Assembly: GCA_024226315.1 (NCBI GenBank)
Contig: JAAELT010000500.1
Location: forward strand, 1 to 64,000
From: a bacterium
GTDB taxonomy: Bacteria; Acidobacteriota; Thermoanaerobaculia; Multivoradales; J023
Direction: 5' to 3'
Length of the DNA: 64,000 bases
Numbering within the stretch: position 1 is the stretch's first letter; each line of letters opens with the position of its first letter. Positions 48,201-58,600 of this stretch are shown piece by piece. Under the pieces are notes generated by a model. It made no database searches, was not told the origin of the DNA, and saw only the letters and a program-made list of their open reading frames with translations. The position numbers were made by a program, and so were the translations under genes.

Positions 48201-48994
48201 TGGATCGCGCCGCGGGCGCTGGCCACCGCCGGACGCAGCCGATCGGTCGGCAGGTCGAGGACGCCGGGGGCGCCGTCGAGGTCGGCGCGCCAGTGATCGA
48301 GCTGGGGAGTCAGATCGAGCTCCTCCTGCTGCCAGCGCGCGAAGTCGGTGTACTGGATGGGCAGCGGCGGCAGGGGCGACGGCTCGCCGGCGCTGAAGGC
48401 TCGGTAGAGCTCGCTGAGCTCGCCGAAGAAAAGACCCAGGGACCAGCCGTCGGCAACGATGTGGTGCAGCGTCACCAGCACGGTGTGACTGCGCTCGCCG
48501 GTGCGCACCAGGCTGACCCGCAGCAGCGGCGCCCGCTCGAGGTCGAACGCATGGCTAGCCTCCTCGAACGCCAGCTCCCTCACTTGCCGACGGCGGGCCG
48601 CCGACGGCACGGCGCGCAGGTCGACGATGATCAACGATTGGCGTAGCAGCTCCTCCGCCTCATCCGCGCCGGCCACGATCTGGCGCGGCTCGCCGTCGAC
48701 CTCGGTGAAGCGGGCGCGTAGCGCGGCGTGACGGCGCACGATCTCGGCCAGCGCGCGCTCGAGAGCGTCGCGGTCGAGCGCCCCCTCGAGCTCCACGGCA
48801 CGGAAGATGTTGTGCGCATAGCCGCCGGGGTCGAAGCGATCGAGGAACCACAGGCGCTGCTGAGAGAACGACAGCGGGCTTGCCCGCGGCACGCTCTTGC
48901 GTTTGCCGGCGAGCCGGGCGAGGAGCGCCAGCTTCTGCTCGCGCGAGAGCCCGGCCAACTGTTCGGCCGTCAGCTGCTTGGCGGGCGACGTCAT
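42281..48994 (-). CDS. NRPS, two modules C-A-T-C-A-T (X', Ser)
   Basis: 2237 residues. Module 1: condensation domain with HHIVADG near 176, adenylation domain with A3 loop YTSGSTGQPKG near 648, and carrier with DLGGHSLL near 1078. The A-domain pocket reads D-I-E-N-V-G-A-V-T, a variant of the Glu239 type found in the upstream genes, with no assignment. Module 2: condensation domain with HHIVSDG near 1273, A3 loop FTSGSTGRPKG near 1753, and carrier DLGGHSLL near 2160. Its pocket reads D-V-W-H-I-S-L-V-D, the serine signature seen in EntF. A short repeated Ala-Glu-Pro-Val stretch interrupts the A-domain tail near 42790-42860. The ATG overlaps the preceding stop as ATGA. Confidence 0.93.
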   Translation of the reverse strand: MTSPAKQLTAEQLAGLSREQKLALLARLAGKRKSVPRASPLSFSQQRLWFLDRFDPGGYAHNIFRAVELEGALDRDALERALAEIVRRHAALRARFTEVDGEPRQIVAGADEAEELLRQSLIIVDLRAVPSAARRRQVRELAFEEASHAFDLERAPLLRVSLVRTGERSHTVLVTLHHIVADGWSLGLFFGELSELYRAFSAGEPSPLPPLPIQYTDFARWQQEELDLTPQLDHWRADLDGAPGVLDLPTDRLRPAVASARGAIHELSLSEPLHERLKTFARQARATPFMVLLAAFDALLYRYSDQKDFLIGTPIANRHRAEVEGLIGCFANTLVLRARLDRGVTFRQLVRQIRRRALDAYTHQDLPFERLVEELQPQRDPSRNPLFQVMFALLNTPAARLELPGLEVRPFHVERHLSKVDLTLEMFELGDRLEGYFEFNLDLFERATIGHLTEHFQVLLEALVTEPDRAISRQPWLTAAEHRRLVAVWSRGGGRKPVREPIHRLIARRAAQTPDAIAVIEPAAVASGFERCLSFRQLVDRARRLAAVLRRRGVGPESRVGISLDRSLEAVVAILGTLEAGAAYVFLDPTYPEERRAYMIADAGAELILTRESLTEVLSESAEDGAEGRPLALENAAYLVYTSGSTGQPKGVVVSHRAVSHHASAIARRYRLGDEDRVLQFASLSFDISVEEIFPTLLSGAALVLRPSTLSLTFTEFFRFMELHRLSVLNLPTPYWHEWVSELASGRLDLPTVLRLVVVGTEQALADRLRIWRDILHQRKARHRLGWINAYGPSEATVTTTVYGAQTLESRERARAEGGDETRGEHGGPQHVPIGRPIANVRTYLLNNHLAPVPPGVSGYLYLGGDSLARGYQGRPALTAEKFVPDPYGHEPGSRIYHTGDVSRWLADGNIEFLGRVDHQVKIRGFRIELGEVEAVLSGHPEVKESVVTAPEVAPGERRLAAYLVPESPLVSAPEAPAHEITEASRQMIDGVRAFADESLPHYMVPAAFVVLDHLPMTASGKVDRRALPEPSWTAAAHTGPFAAPRTPQEELLAEVWSTVLDLPREPGVDEDFFDLGGHSLLATRALARVRELLGVDVPIRVLFEAPTIAGLSERIDAERRIGSGTVPPPIRSRTAEGAPPTAAPPLSFAQQRMWFLDQLEPGSAAYNMPAALSLAGDLDVRALERSLREIVRRHDSLRTTFKSEAGRPTQTIQPPPAVELPVVEVEGQEAALELARRESLEPFDLTSGPLLRTVLLRIDEREHLLVFTMHHIVSDGWSIDVFLRDLVRIYDAFRRKRPSPLNELPVQYTDFARWQRRWLEGEVLDGQLAYWREQLAGAPSVLELPLDRPRPPVQSFRGARAPIRLSAEQGEQLHTLARRLGATPFMVLLAAFGMMLRRYSGQDDVSIGTPVAGRQRPELDDLIGFFVNTLVLRLDLGGDEDFKALVKQVRETALDAYTHQDVPFEQLVEELRPAREMSHNPLFQVLFVLHQARPGGRALEDLELDLPSIDNRTSRFDLTLSLSDTGEGLEGFLEYATDLFDAPTAERMAGYLERLLVAALAAPERRHTELSGLGASELHQLTAWNDTRVEYPETAPIHLLFADHAERHPDAVALIFEHQWLSYGELDRRVNQLAHYLRGLGVCRDRLVGVALERSVELVVSIYAILKAGGAYVPFDISYPRQRLSRMLEDSGIDILLSRRREASKLPLADAEEGLRVVDLDELRGEIGRCATAAPEIETDDEQLAYMIFTSGSTGRPKGVMNRHGSIRNRLLWMQQEYGLEAHDRVLQKTPFSFDVSAWELFWPLITGAQLVVARPEGHRDPAYLAELIARLGVTTVHFVPSMLNLFLEHPRLDGCDCLRRVIASGEALPPETCRTFHGRPELAGAGLHNLYGPTEAAVDVTYHRCLPEGEERGVPIGRPVANTEIHVLERLGPVPLGVAGELLIGGVQLARGYHLRPSLTAETFVPDPYGDRSGARLYRTGDLARHRPDGEVEFLGRLDHQVKIRGLRIELGEIEVALDEHPRVRECVVLARSDDGDGDPRLAAYVVPAEPVVLAEPVALAEPVGAVAGFTRHLRKHLGTSLPDYMVPADFVFLDVLPLGPNGKVDRKSLPAPERDRSSLGSTFVAPRTPIEEQLAGIWRQVLGREEIGVQDSFFDLGGHSLLAVQVRARMVEAFGVELPLRRMFEAPTVASLAEDLVEHEVADADQDLLADLLADLESSGEPTNTSGSEPVSSV

Positions 48995-51900
48995 CCGTGA
49001 TCTCCGCCGGAGAGCATGGTCTGCAGCAGGGCGTCGAGCTCGCCGTCCGACATCGAGTCGGCGCCCGACAGGATCTCGTCCGTGGCCGGCTCGTCGCCGG
49101 CGGCGGCGACGATGCTCCTCGCCGCCGTTCCCGCGTCGCTCGATAGCACCAGGGCCAGATCACCCAGGATCGGGGTCTCGAACAGCTGGGCCAGGGAGAC
49201 CTCGATGCCGTGATCCCGGCGCATGCGAGAAATCACCTGGGTGGCCAGCAGAGAGTGCCCGCCGAGCTCGAAGAAATCGTCGCTGGCACCCGCCCGTTCG
49301 ACGCTGAGGACCTCCCGCCAGACCCCCGAGAGGGTTTCCTCGAGCGGAGTGCGCGGCGCCACCCAGGCGTCCTCCGCGCGCCGCGCGTAGTCGGGTACCG
49401 GCAGGGCGCGACGATCGAGCTTGCCGTTGGCCGTCAGCGGCAGTCGGTCGAGGGGCACGAAGGCCGCCGGAATCATGTAGTCGGGGAACCTCTGCACCAG
49501 GTAGGCTCGGAGCTCCTCGTCGGTCTCCAGGCCGTCGCCATCGCCTTGCCCGTCCGCCGTCACGACGTAGGCCACGAGCCGCTTGTCGCCGGGAGAATCC
49601 TCGCGCGCCACCACCGCGCACTCGCCGATCCGGTCGTGGCCGCGCAGCACCGCGTCGATCTCGCCGGGCTCGATCCGGAAGCCGCGGATCTTGACCTGGA
49701 AGTCGTTGCGCCCCAGGAACTCGAGGCGACCGTCGCTCGCGTAGCGCACCAGATCGCCGGTTCGGTAGAGACGCTCCCCCGGAGTCTCGGCCACCGGATT
49801 GGGGACGAACAGCTCGGCGGTCAACGCCGGCCGGCGGTAGTAGCCCCGGGCCAGGCCGTCGCCGGCGGCGAGGAGCTCGCCCGGCACCCCCACGGGCACC
49901 GGCCGCAGATCGTCGCCCGCCACATAGACGCTGGTGTTGCGGATCGGTTTGCCGATCGACACCGAGTCGTCCACCTCTGCCGCGTCGGTCATCGGATGGC
50001 AGCAGGTGAAGGTGGTGTTCTCGGTGGGGCCGTAGCCGTTGATCACCGTGGTACCGGGCAGCTCCGCGAGGGCCTGACGCACCCGGGCCGCGGCCAGCGC
50101 GTCGCCGCCGGCCAGCAGCTGCCGCAGGTCGGAGAGCTGCGCGAGGTGCCCGCCTTCGACCATCTGGTGAAACAGGCCGGCGGTCAGCCACGCGGTCGTC
50201 ACGCCGTACTCGCCTGTGACCGCCGCCAGCTCCTCCAGCGACAGCCTTCCCGGCGGCGCGATCACCAGGCGCCCGCCGTTGAGCAGCGGTCCCCAGACCT
50301 CCAGCGTCGAGGCGTCGAAGGACGCCGGCGCGAACTGCAGGAAAACCTCGTCGACGCCGAAGCGGGCATAGTCAGTGTCGCGCACCAGGCGCACCACGCT
50401 ACGGTGACAGACGCTCACCCCCTTGGGTCGGCCGGTGGAGCCCGAGGTGTACATCACGTACGCCAACTGCTCCGGAGCGGCCTCGGCCTCCTCACCGCTC
50501 TCGATCGGCTCGCCGTCGAGGCCGTCGAGCATTTCCCGGTCGCGATCGAGACACACGACGCTCGGCGGCAGCGCGTCGGGAAGCTGGGGCAGCAGCTCCT
50601 CGGTCGTCACCAGCACGGAGACGGCGGAGTCGTCGAACAGCAGGCGCAGCCTCCTCTCGGGATAGGCCGGGTCGTACGGCACGTAGGCGCCGCCCGCCTT
50701 GAGCACCGCCAGCTCGGCGACCACCAGTCCGGCGGAACGCTCCAGACACAGGCCCACCGGCACCTCGGGACCCACGCCCAGCTGCCGGAGGCGCCTGGCC
50801 AGACGGTTGGCACGCCGATCGAGCTGGCGATACGTGATCTCGCGCGACTCGCCCGCCTCACCGGCCACCACCAGCGCCACGGCCTCGGAGGTGCGTTCCG
50901 CCCACTCCTCGAACAGACGATGGACGGTGGCCTCGCGCGGGTAGTCGGTGGCGGTGGCGGTCCACTCGGACAGCATCTGCTCGCGCTCCCCCGTGGTGAG
51001 CATCTCGAGCGCCGAGATCCGCTGCTCGGGATTCTCCACCGCCGAGCGCAGCAGGGCCAGGTAGTGATGGATCATACGGTCGATGGTCTCGGTGTCGAAC
51101 AGCTCGGTGGAGTACTCCCAGGTGATCACCGCCCAGAGCTCCTCGTCCTCGGCGTTCTGGCCCACCAGCTGCTCGGCGCGCGGCGCCACGATGACGTTGA
51201 TGTCGGTCTTGGCGGAGCGGTTGTTGCGCGTCGCGTAGCCCACCTCGAGGCCGCCGAAGTCGAAGCTCGGCATGCCGGCGTCGTGGAAGCTGAACATCAC
51301 CTGGAACAGCGGATTGCGGTTCGCCTCGCGCTGCGGATGAAGCTCGCGCACCAGCTGCTCGAAGGGCATGTCCTCGTGGGCGTAGGCGCCGAGGGTCACC
51401 TGCCGCACCCGCTTCATCAGCTGGTGGAAAGTGGGATCGCCGTCCAGGCCGCAGCGCATCACCACGCTGTTGACCATCATGCCGATGATCGCCTCGACCT
51501 CGGGTCCCCGGCGGTTGGCGACGCCGGCGCCCACCGGCAGGTCGACCTCGCCGGTGTAGCGGTGCAACAGGGTGTAGAAGCCCGCCAGCATGCCCATGTA
51601 GAGGGTGACGCCGTGATCGCGGCTCATCGCCCGCACGTCCTGGTAGAGATCGAACGGCATGCGGAAGGTGCGGTTGTTGCCCCGCCAGCTCGGCGTCTTG
51701 GGACGCGGCCGGTCGGTGGGCAGCTCGAGCGCCGACGGCATGCCCTGAAGCTGTTTGCGCCAGTAGCCCAGCAGGCGCGCCATCGGATCGCCGGTCAGAC
51801 GCTGACGCTGCCAGACGGCGAAGTCGGCGTATTGCACCTCGAGGTCAGGCAACGGTGACGGCTGGCCGGCCTGGTAGGCCTCGTAGAGTACCTTGAGCTC

Positions 51901-54900
51901 GCGCATCAGGATCGAGATCGACCAGCCGTCGTGCACGAAGTGGTGCTCGATCTGGTTCAGGCGATGGTCACGGTCGCCGGTGCGCAGCAGCAGCCAGCGC
52001 ACCATCGGCAGGCGCGCCAGGTCGAAAGGTACCTGGGTCGCCTCGAACGCCAGGCGCTCGGTCTCGGCCTCCCGGTCTTCCTCGGCCAGGCCGCTCAAGT
52101 CGACCACCGGCAACTGGACCTGCCAGGGCTGCTCGACGACCTGCACCGGCATGCCTTCGACCCCCGGGAAGCGGGTGTGGAACACCTCGTGCCGGCGCAC
52201 CAGCTCGGTGAGCGCGCGCTCCAGCACGTCGACCTCGAGGTCGCCGAGGAAGCGCAAGGTCATCTGGAAGTTGTAAGCCAGCGAGTCGGGCGACAGCTGC
52301 TGCAGGAACCACACCCTCTCCTGGGGAAAAGAGAGCGGCAGCGGCCGGTCCCGCGGCACCCGCTCGATCGGCGGCAGCTCGCCGTCGGCCACCTCGCCGC
52401 CCTCCGCCGCGCGCAGCCGGTCCGAAACCCGCTCGGCCACCTCGGCCACGGTCGGATGCTCGAAGACGCTCAGCATCGGCAGCGTCACGCCCAGGGCCTT
52501 GCGCAGGCGCGAGGTGAAACGGCCGACCACCAGCGAGTGGCCGCCGAGCTCGAAGAAATTATCGTCGATACCCACCCGCTCGGCGCCCAGCAGATCGCTC
52601 CACAGGCTCGCCACGAGCTCCTCGATCTGGTTGCGTGGCGCCGCGTAGGTCCTGCGGGCCGGCGCCTCGGGAGCCGGCAGGGCCCGGCGGTCGACCTTGC
52701 CGCTGGGCGACAGCGGCAGGGACTCGAGCGTCACGAAGGCCGCGGGCACCATGTAGTCGGGCAGCGTGCGCAACAAATGGCTGCGCAGGTCGCCACGATC
52801 AGGCGACGGCTCTTCCGCGGCGGCGACCACGTAGGCCACCAGGCGGGGCTCTCCGGGCACGTCCTCGCGCGCCACCACCGCCGCGTCGCGCACCGCCGGG
52901 TGCTCGGCGAGCGCCGCCTCGACTTCTCCAGGCTCGATACGGAACCCGCGCACCTTGATCTGGTCGTCGGCGCGGCCACAGAACTCGAGCTGACCGTCTC
53001 CGCGGAAGCGAGCCAGATCGCCGGTTCGGTACAGACGGCCGCTCACGCCGGCGGGCGCGAACGGATCGTCCACGAAACGCTCGACGGTGAGGTCCGGGCG
53101 GTTCAGATAGCCCCGCGCCACCCCCGGGCCGCCGACGTAGAGCTCGCCGGGGAGCCCACGCGGCACCGGTTCCAGATCGCGGTCGAGCAGAACGACGCGG
53201 GTATCGCCGATCGGCCGCCCGATGGGCGGATCCGTGGCCAGCTCCGCATCCTCCGCGCTACCGAGCTCGCAACGGGTGATGACGATCGTGCTCTCGGTTG
53301 GGCCGTAGGTGTTGAACAGCCGGATCTCGCGGTCCGCCGCAGCCAGCCAATCGCGCCACCTGGCCAGCCGCTCGCCCAGGGCCTTCTCGCCGCCGATGAT
53401 CACCAGGCGCAACGACTCCGGCACTGCGGGCGCCGGCTCTTCGGCCAGCTCGGCGCTGATCTCGTGCCAGTACGCGGTCGGCAGGTTGAGCAGCGTGACG
53501 CGGTCGATGTCGAGCTGGCGCAGGAAGTCGTCGACCGAGGCGAGCATCTCCTCGTTGCGCAGCACCAGCGTGGCGCCGCGCGTCAGGCAGGGATAGATCT
53601 CCTCGGCGCTGGTGTCAAAGCTCAGCGAAGCGAACTGCAGCACCCGGTCGGCGGCGCGGGCGCCATAGGCGTCGGCCGCGTCGCGGCTGTAGTGCGACAG
53701 AGAGCCGTGCTCGATCAGCACGCCCTTCGGCTTCCCCGTCGAGCCCGAGGTGTAGATCACATAGGCGAGATCGGCCGGCATCATTTCAATGCCGGGATCG
53801 TCCGCGCTCTCGTCCGCCCAGGGGGTGTCCGCGCCGTCGAGGCTGAGCACCGTCTCCACCCCCGTGAAGCGCTCCCGGAGCGCCTCCTGGGTGATCAATA
53901 ACCGCACCGCCGAGTCCTCGAGCATGAAGCGCAGGCGCTCGTCGGGATAGGCCGGATCGAGCGGCAGGTAGGCAGCGCCCGCCTTGAGGACGCCGAGGAG
54001 CGCCACGATCATCTCTGGAGAGCGCTCCGCGGCCACCGCCACCAGATCGTCGTGGCTGCTGTCCCGAGGTCCCAGGAGGCGGCGCAGATGGTGGGCGAGC
54101 CGGTTGGACCGGCGGTCGAGCTGCTCGTAGGTCAGCTCGGCACCGCCGCCGGCCACGGCGACAGCCACCGCTCCCGGGTTGCGACGCGCCCGTTCAGCGA
54201 ACAGGCGGTGCACCGGATCCTCAGCAGGCGTCGCCGACCGTTCGCCGGCTCCCAGGGAGAGCACCTCGCGCCGCTGCGCCGGACTCAGCAGGGAGAAGCT
54301 GCCCAGGTCGTCCTCGGGGCGCACGGCGAAGGCGCCCAGCAGCGCCTGGAAATGATCGAGCATCGAGGACACGGCGGCGCTGTCGAAACGATCCGCGTCG
54401 TGAACCACCCGCAGCAAGATGTCGTCTTGCGACGGGATGACATAGAGCACCAGCGGGTAGTTGGTTTCCTCCGTCAGGTGGACGTCCGTGACTTCGAGGT
54501 CGCGCTCGGCCGAGGTGTCGGCGATCGCCGGCATGTTCTGGAAAGCCAGCAGAGGCTCGAAGATCCGCGGCAGACCGATCCAGCGCTGGATCTGTTCCAG
54601 CGGGCAGTACTCGTACTGGCGCTGATCGACCAGCTGCAGCTGAAGCTCCCGGAGCCAGGGCGCCAGGGACTGTCCGGCGGCGATCGACGCCCGCGCCGGC
54701 AGCGCGTTGATGAACAACCCGACGATCGATTCCACGCCGTCGATCTCCGGCGGCCGACCGGAGACGACGCTGCCCGTGATCACGTCCTCCTCGCCGCCGT
54801 AGCGGCCGAGGAGCAGCGTCCAGGCGCCCTGGAAGATCACGTTCTGGGTCAGTCCCTGGCTCCGCGCCAGGCTCTCGATGCCCTGTCTCACCGACGCTTC

Positions 54901-55608
54901 GACCGGCACCTGGACCTCGGCGAAGCGGAGCTGGCGCTCGGCCGGCAGCTGGGCGCGCCGATCGATGGCGAGCGTGATCGGCTGCGAGAAACCGGCCAGG
55001 ACGCCACGCCAGTAGGCTTCCGCCTGGTCAAGCTCCTGGTGCTGCTGCCAGCGGATGTAGTCGCTGAACGGCCGAGCCGCTTCCAGTCCCGGCTCGACAC
55101 TCTGCCGCATCGCGAAGTACACGGTGAAGACGTCCTGCAGCACGAGGTTGGTGGACCAGCCGTCGACCAGCAGGTGCGAGAAGCTCCAGGCGCACCGGTA
55201 GACGTCGTCGGCGATCCGCAGCAGGCCGACCCGCAGCAGCGGAGCCGCGTCGAGATCGAAGCCGCGCCGGCGGTCGTCCGCCAGCCAGGCCTCGAGACGT
55301 CGCTCCTGCTCGGCATCGTCGAGACCGCGCAGGTCCACCTCCTGCCACGGCAGCTCGACCTGGCGCAGCACCACCTGCAAAGGCTTGTCGCGATGCTCCC
55401 AGAGAAAGAACGAGCGCAGCGCTGGATGCCGTGCCACGACCTGACGCCAAGCCTGGCCGAGAGCGTCCACATCCAGCTCACCGCGCAGGGTGCACGTGAA
55501 TTGTTCGAAGAAGGCATCCGTCGCCTCCGGGGTGACCACCAGATAGAGCAACATGCCCTGCTGGGCTGGTGACAGGGGGTAGATGGCCTCGACGTTCTCT
55601 TTCTTCAA
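48991..55608 (-). CDS. NRPS, two modules C-A-T-C-A-T (X, Val-like)
   Basis: 2205 residues beginning at a TTG (55608), with AGGAG overlapping the stop of the preceding gene. Module 1: a condensation domain of the YPLSPAQQGML class whose motif is SHLLVDG (first His replaced by Ser) near 142. Its adenylation pocket is D-T-E-N-I-G-T-I-V, the same as all three A domains of the upstream gene, and its carrier is ELGGHSLV near 1024. Module 2: condensation domain with HHFVHDG near 1222. Its pocket D-A-L-W-L-G-G-T-F is close to the valine code DAFWIGGTF, and its carrier is ELGGHSLL near 2117. The C-terminal tail (DSMSDGELDALLQTML) looks like a docking helix. Confidence 0.93.
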   Translation of the reverse strand: MKKENVEAIYPLSPAQQGMLLYLVVTPEATDAFFEQFTCTLRGELDVDALGQAWRQVVARHPALRSFFLWEHRDKPLQVVLRQVELPWQEVDLRGLDDAEQERRLEAWLADDRRRGFDLDAAPLLRVGLLRIADDVYRCAWSFSHLLVDGWSTNLVLQDVFTVYFAMRQSVEPGLEAARPFSDYIRWQQHQELDQAEAYWRGVLAGFSQPITLAIDRRAQLPAERQLRFAEVQVPVEASVRQGIESLARSQGLTQNVIFQGAWTLLLGRYGGEEDVITGSVVSGRPPEIDGVESIVGLFINALPARASIAAGQSLAPWLRELQLQLVDQRQYEYCPLEQIQRWIGLPRIFEPLLAFQNMPAIADTSAERDLEVTDVHLTEETNYPLVLYVIPSQDDILLRVVHDADRFDSAAVSSMLDHFQALLGAFAVRPEDDLGSFSLLSPAQRREVLSLGAGERSATPAEDPVHRLFAERARRNPGAVAVAVAGGGAELTYEQLDRRSNRLAHHLRRLLGPRDSSHDDLVAVAAERSPEMIVALLGVLKAGAAYLPLDPAYPDERLRFMLEDSAVRLLITQEALRERFTGVETVLSLDGADTPWADESADDPGIEMMPADLAYVIYTSGSTGKPKGVLIEHGSLSHYSRDAADAYGARAADRVLQFASLSFDTSAEEIYPCLTRGATLVLRNEEMLASVDDFLRQLDIDRVTLLNLPTAYWHEISAELAEEPAPAVPESLRLVIIGGEKALGERLARWRDWLAAADREIRLFNTYGPTESTIVITRCELGSAEDAELATDPPIGRPIGDTRVVLLDRDLEPVPRGLPGELYVGGPGVARGYLNRPDLTVERFVDDPFAPAGVSGRLYRTGDLARFRGDGQLEFCGRADDQIKVRGFRIEPGEVEAALAEHPAVRDAAVVAREDVPGEPRLVAYVVAAAEEPSPDRGDLRSHLLRTLPDYMVPAAFVTLESLPLSPSGKVDRRALPAPEAPARRTYAAPRNQIEELVASLWSDLLGAERVGIDDNFFELGGHSLVVGRFTSRLRKALGVTLPMLSVFEHPTVAEVAERVSDRLRAAEGGEVADGELPPIERVPRDRPLPLSFPQERVWFLQQLSPDSLAYNFQMTLRFLGDLEVDVLERALTELVRRHEVFHTRFPGVEGMPVQVVEQPWQVQLPVVDLSGLAEEDREAETERLAFEATQVPFDLARLPMVRWLLLRTGDRDHRLNQIEHHFVHDGWSISILMRELKVLYEAYQAGQPSPLPDLEVQYADFAVWQRQRLTGDPMARLLGYWRKQLQGMPSALELPTDRPRPKTPSWRGNNRTFRMPFDLYQDVRAMSRDHGVTLYMGMLAGFYTLLHRYTGEVDLPVGAGVANRRGPEVEAIIGMMVNSVVMRCGLDGDPTFHQLMKRVRQVTLGAYAHEDMPFEQLVRELHPQREANRNPLFQVMFSFHDAGMPSFDFGGLEVGYATRNNRSAKTDINVIVAPRAEQLVGQNAEDEELWAVITWEYSTELFDTETIDRMIHHYLALLRSAVENPEQRISALEMLTTGEREQMLSEWTATATDYPREATVHRLFEEWAERTSEAVALVVAGEAGESREITYRQLDRRANRLARRLRQLGVGPEVPVGLCLERSAGLVVAELAVLKAGGAYVPYDPAYPERRLRLLFDDSAVSVLVTTEELLPQLPDALPPSVVCLDRDREMLDGLDGEPIESGEEAEAAPEQLAYVMYTSGSTGRPKGVSVCHRSVVRLVRDTDYARFGVDEVFLQFAPASFDASTLEVWGPLLNGGRLVIAPPGRLSLEELAAVTGEYGVTTAWLTAGLFHQMVEGGHLAQLSDLRQLLAGGDALAAARVRQALAELPGTTVINGYGPTENTTFTCCHPMTDAAEVDDSVSIGKPIRNTSVYVAGDDLRPVPVGVPGELLAAGDGLARGYYRRPALTAELFVPNPVAETPGERLYRTGDLVRYASDGRLEFLGRNDFQVKIRGFRIEPGEIDAVLRGHDRIGECAVVAREDSPGDKRLVAYVVTADGQGDGDGLETDEELRAYLVQRFPDYMIPAAFVPLDRLPLTANGKLDRRALPVPDYARRAEDAWVAPRTPLEETLSGVWREVLSVERAGASDDFFELGGHSLLATQVISRMRRDHGIEVSLAQLFETPILGDLALVLSSDAGTAARSIVAAAGDEPATDEILSGADSMSDGELDALLQTMLSGGDHG

Positions 55609-55619
55609 GGGAGCATCTC

Positions 55620-58600
55620 CTAATCCGTCGCGCCGATCTCGGCGAACAGATCTTCGAGGTCGTTGGTGCTGAGCCCGGATTCGGGCAGGATCTCGGGGCC
55701 AGAAGCAGCGTTGCCAGATTCTTCGGGCGCGGGCGTGGCCACCGGCACGGTCGACTCCACCGCCACGGCGAGGCGCGCGAGCTCGGCGATCGTCGGAGCC
55801 TCGAACAGCGCGCGCGGCGAGAAGTCGAGCCCCGCCTTGCGGCTGCGCGCCACCAGCGTCAACGCCAGGATCGAATCGCCGCCGAGGGCGAAGAAACTGT
55901 CGTGGATGCCGATCCGCTCGCGGCCGAGGACGCCGCGCCAGATCTCCGCCAACCGCTGCTCCGCCGGCGTCGAAGGCGGCGCGAAGTCGGCCTCCGGATC
56001 GTGCCCGTCCAGATCCGGGATCGGCAGAGCGGCCCTGTCTACCTTGCCGCTGGCGGTGAGCGGAAGGGCATCGAGCACGGTCACGGCGGTCGGTAGCATG
56101 TAGTCGGGCAGCGTCTCGGCCGCAAAACCTAGAAGCTCTTTCACCGAAGGCGCTGCGTCAGCCCGCGGCGCTACCACGTATGCCACGAGCCGGGTGCCAC
56201 CTGCGGCCGGCTGCTCTGGCTGGAGCGCCACGACGATCGATTGATGGACGCCCGGGTGACGGTCAAACGTTGCCTCGATCTCGCCCAGTTCGATGCGGTA
56301 CCCGCGCACCTTGATCTGGTGGTCGGTGCGGCCGCGGTACTCGATCTGACCGTCGGTGCGGTAGCAGGCCAGGTCACCGCTCCGGTACAAGCGCTCGCCG
56401 GACTGACCGGAGACCGCGTCGGGCACGAAGCGCTCGGCGGTGAGCGCCGGGTGCCCCAGGTAGCCGCGCGCCAGCCCCGGTCCGCCGAGGTGCAGCTCGC
56501 CCGTCGCCTCGGCCGGGCCCAGCCGCCCGGCATGATCGAGCACCAGGGCACGGCAGTTGGCGATCGGCCGGCCGATCGGCGGATCCTGGGCCGCCGGGCC
56601 CGCCGGCGGATCGAAGCGGGTGGCGACGATGGTCGCCTCCGTGGGACCGTACGTATTGACCAGGCGCACGTCACCGGCCCTGCGCTGCCAACTGGCCAAC
56701 CGTTGGCCGAGCGCTTTCTCGCCGCCGATGATCACCAGCCGCAGGCTGGGGGGAACGGCCAGATCCTCGGCGTCGAGATCGGCCGCCATCTGGTGCCAGA
56801 ACGCGGTGGGAAGGTTGAGCACCGAGATGCGCTCGGAGGCGAGCCGAGCGAGAAAGTCTTCTGTGGTGGCGAGCATGTCGTCGTCGCGCAGCACCAGGGT
56901 GGCGCCGGTCAGGAGCGCGGGATAGATCTCCTCGGCGCTGGTGTCGAAGTTGACCGACGCGAACTGCAGCACTCGATCGCCGGCTTCGATCCCGTAATCG
57001 CGGACCGCGTCGAGCGCGTAATGCACGATCGCACGGTGCTCGACCTGCACGCCCTTGGGGCGGCCGGTGGAGCCCGAGGTGTAAATCACATAGGCCAGGT
57101 TCCGGTCCGACAGCTCCACAGGCAGGGACAGCGAGTCGTCCGCGACATCAGGCTCGGCGTCGAGTTCCTCGAGGCAGAGCACCTCGGCGCACCCAAAGCG
57201 CTGGCGCGAAGCCCGATCGGTGAGCACGACCCAGGCCTTCGAATCCTCGATCATGAAGGCCAGCCGTTCCTCGGGGTAGCTCGGGTCGAGCGGCAGGTAG
57301 GCGCCCCCAGCCCGGAGCACGCCGAGTAACGAGACGATCTGCCCGGGCGACCGGTGCAAGGAGACTCCTACAACGGAGCCGGGACCGATGCCCATGGCGA
57401 CCAACCGGTGAGCCAGGCGGAGAGCCCGGCGATCTAGCTGGCCGTAGCTGAGCGCGCCCTGCTTCCCGCGCCCCGCCAAGGCAACTGCCGTCGCACCAGG
57501 ATCTCGCCTTGCTTGCGCTTCGACGAGCTGGTGCAAACAGACTCCGCTCGGGGTCTCGACCGATGCGCCCGTAGCCGTCCGCAGAACCTGTCGCCGCTCG
57601 TCGGCGCTCAGCAGGGAAATCTCACCCAGCCGCCGTCCCGGCTCCTCGACAAAGGCTTCGAGCAGCCTGCCGAAGCGACCCAACAGACGATCCACTGCCT
57701 CACCGTCGAAGCGGCTCGGATCATTCACCAGGCGCAGCAACACACCACCTTCGAGCGCACCCACGGGAATCACGTAGGCCACCAGCGGGAAATTGGTCTG
57801 CTCGTCGAGATCGATCCGGGAGAACTCCGGACCCTCGATCGCCACCCCGTCGGTACCGCTCAACGTGAGATGGTTCTGATAGCTGATGAGGTGATCGAAG
57901 ATCGGCTGGTCGTGCTCCCACGAGATCCAGCGCTCGATCTCTTCGAGCGCCCGGGTCTCGTGTCGGCGCTGAGCCACCAGCTGTGTCTGAAGGTCCCGCA
58001 GCCACCCTTCCAGAGGCATCGAATCGGTCAGCGCGACGCGGGTCGGCATGGCGTTGATCATCAGCCCGACCATCGTCTCCACGCCCTCGATCTCGGGCGG
58101 CCGCCCCGAGACCACGCCGCCGAAGACCACCTCGCCAGCGCCGGCGTAACGACCCAGCAGCAGCGCCCAGGCGCCGTAGAACAACACGCTCGGGGTCACA
58201 CTCATGCTCCGCGCCAGCGACGCCAACGCACTGCCCGTTTCTCCCGACAGCGCGATTTGCTGGAGCCCGAACTGCCGGCCGTCGCCAGGCCTGGGGCCAT
58301 GATCGATGCCCAGGCGCGTCGGCTGTTCGAAACCCTCGAGGGTGCGACACCAGTAGCCCTCGGCAGCCGCAGCGTCTCGGTTCTCGAGCCAGGCGACGTA
58401 GTCGCGGAAGGGCCGCTCCGGCAGCGCTGCCGGCTGGTCGCCTCGATGCAGCGCGGCGTAGGCCGCGAGAACCTGAGCCCAGACCAGGGAGACCGACCAG
58501 CCGTCCAGGATCAGGTGGGAGAACGTCCAGATCAGCCGGTGACGCCGGTCACCGAGATGAAACAGCGCCAGCCTCAAGAGCGGTGCGCGCGACAGCTCGA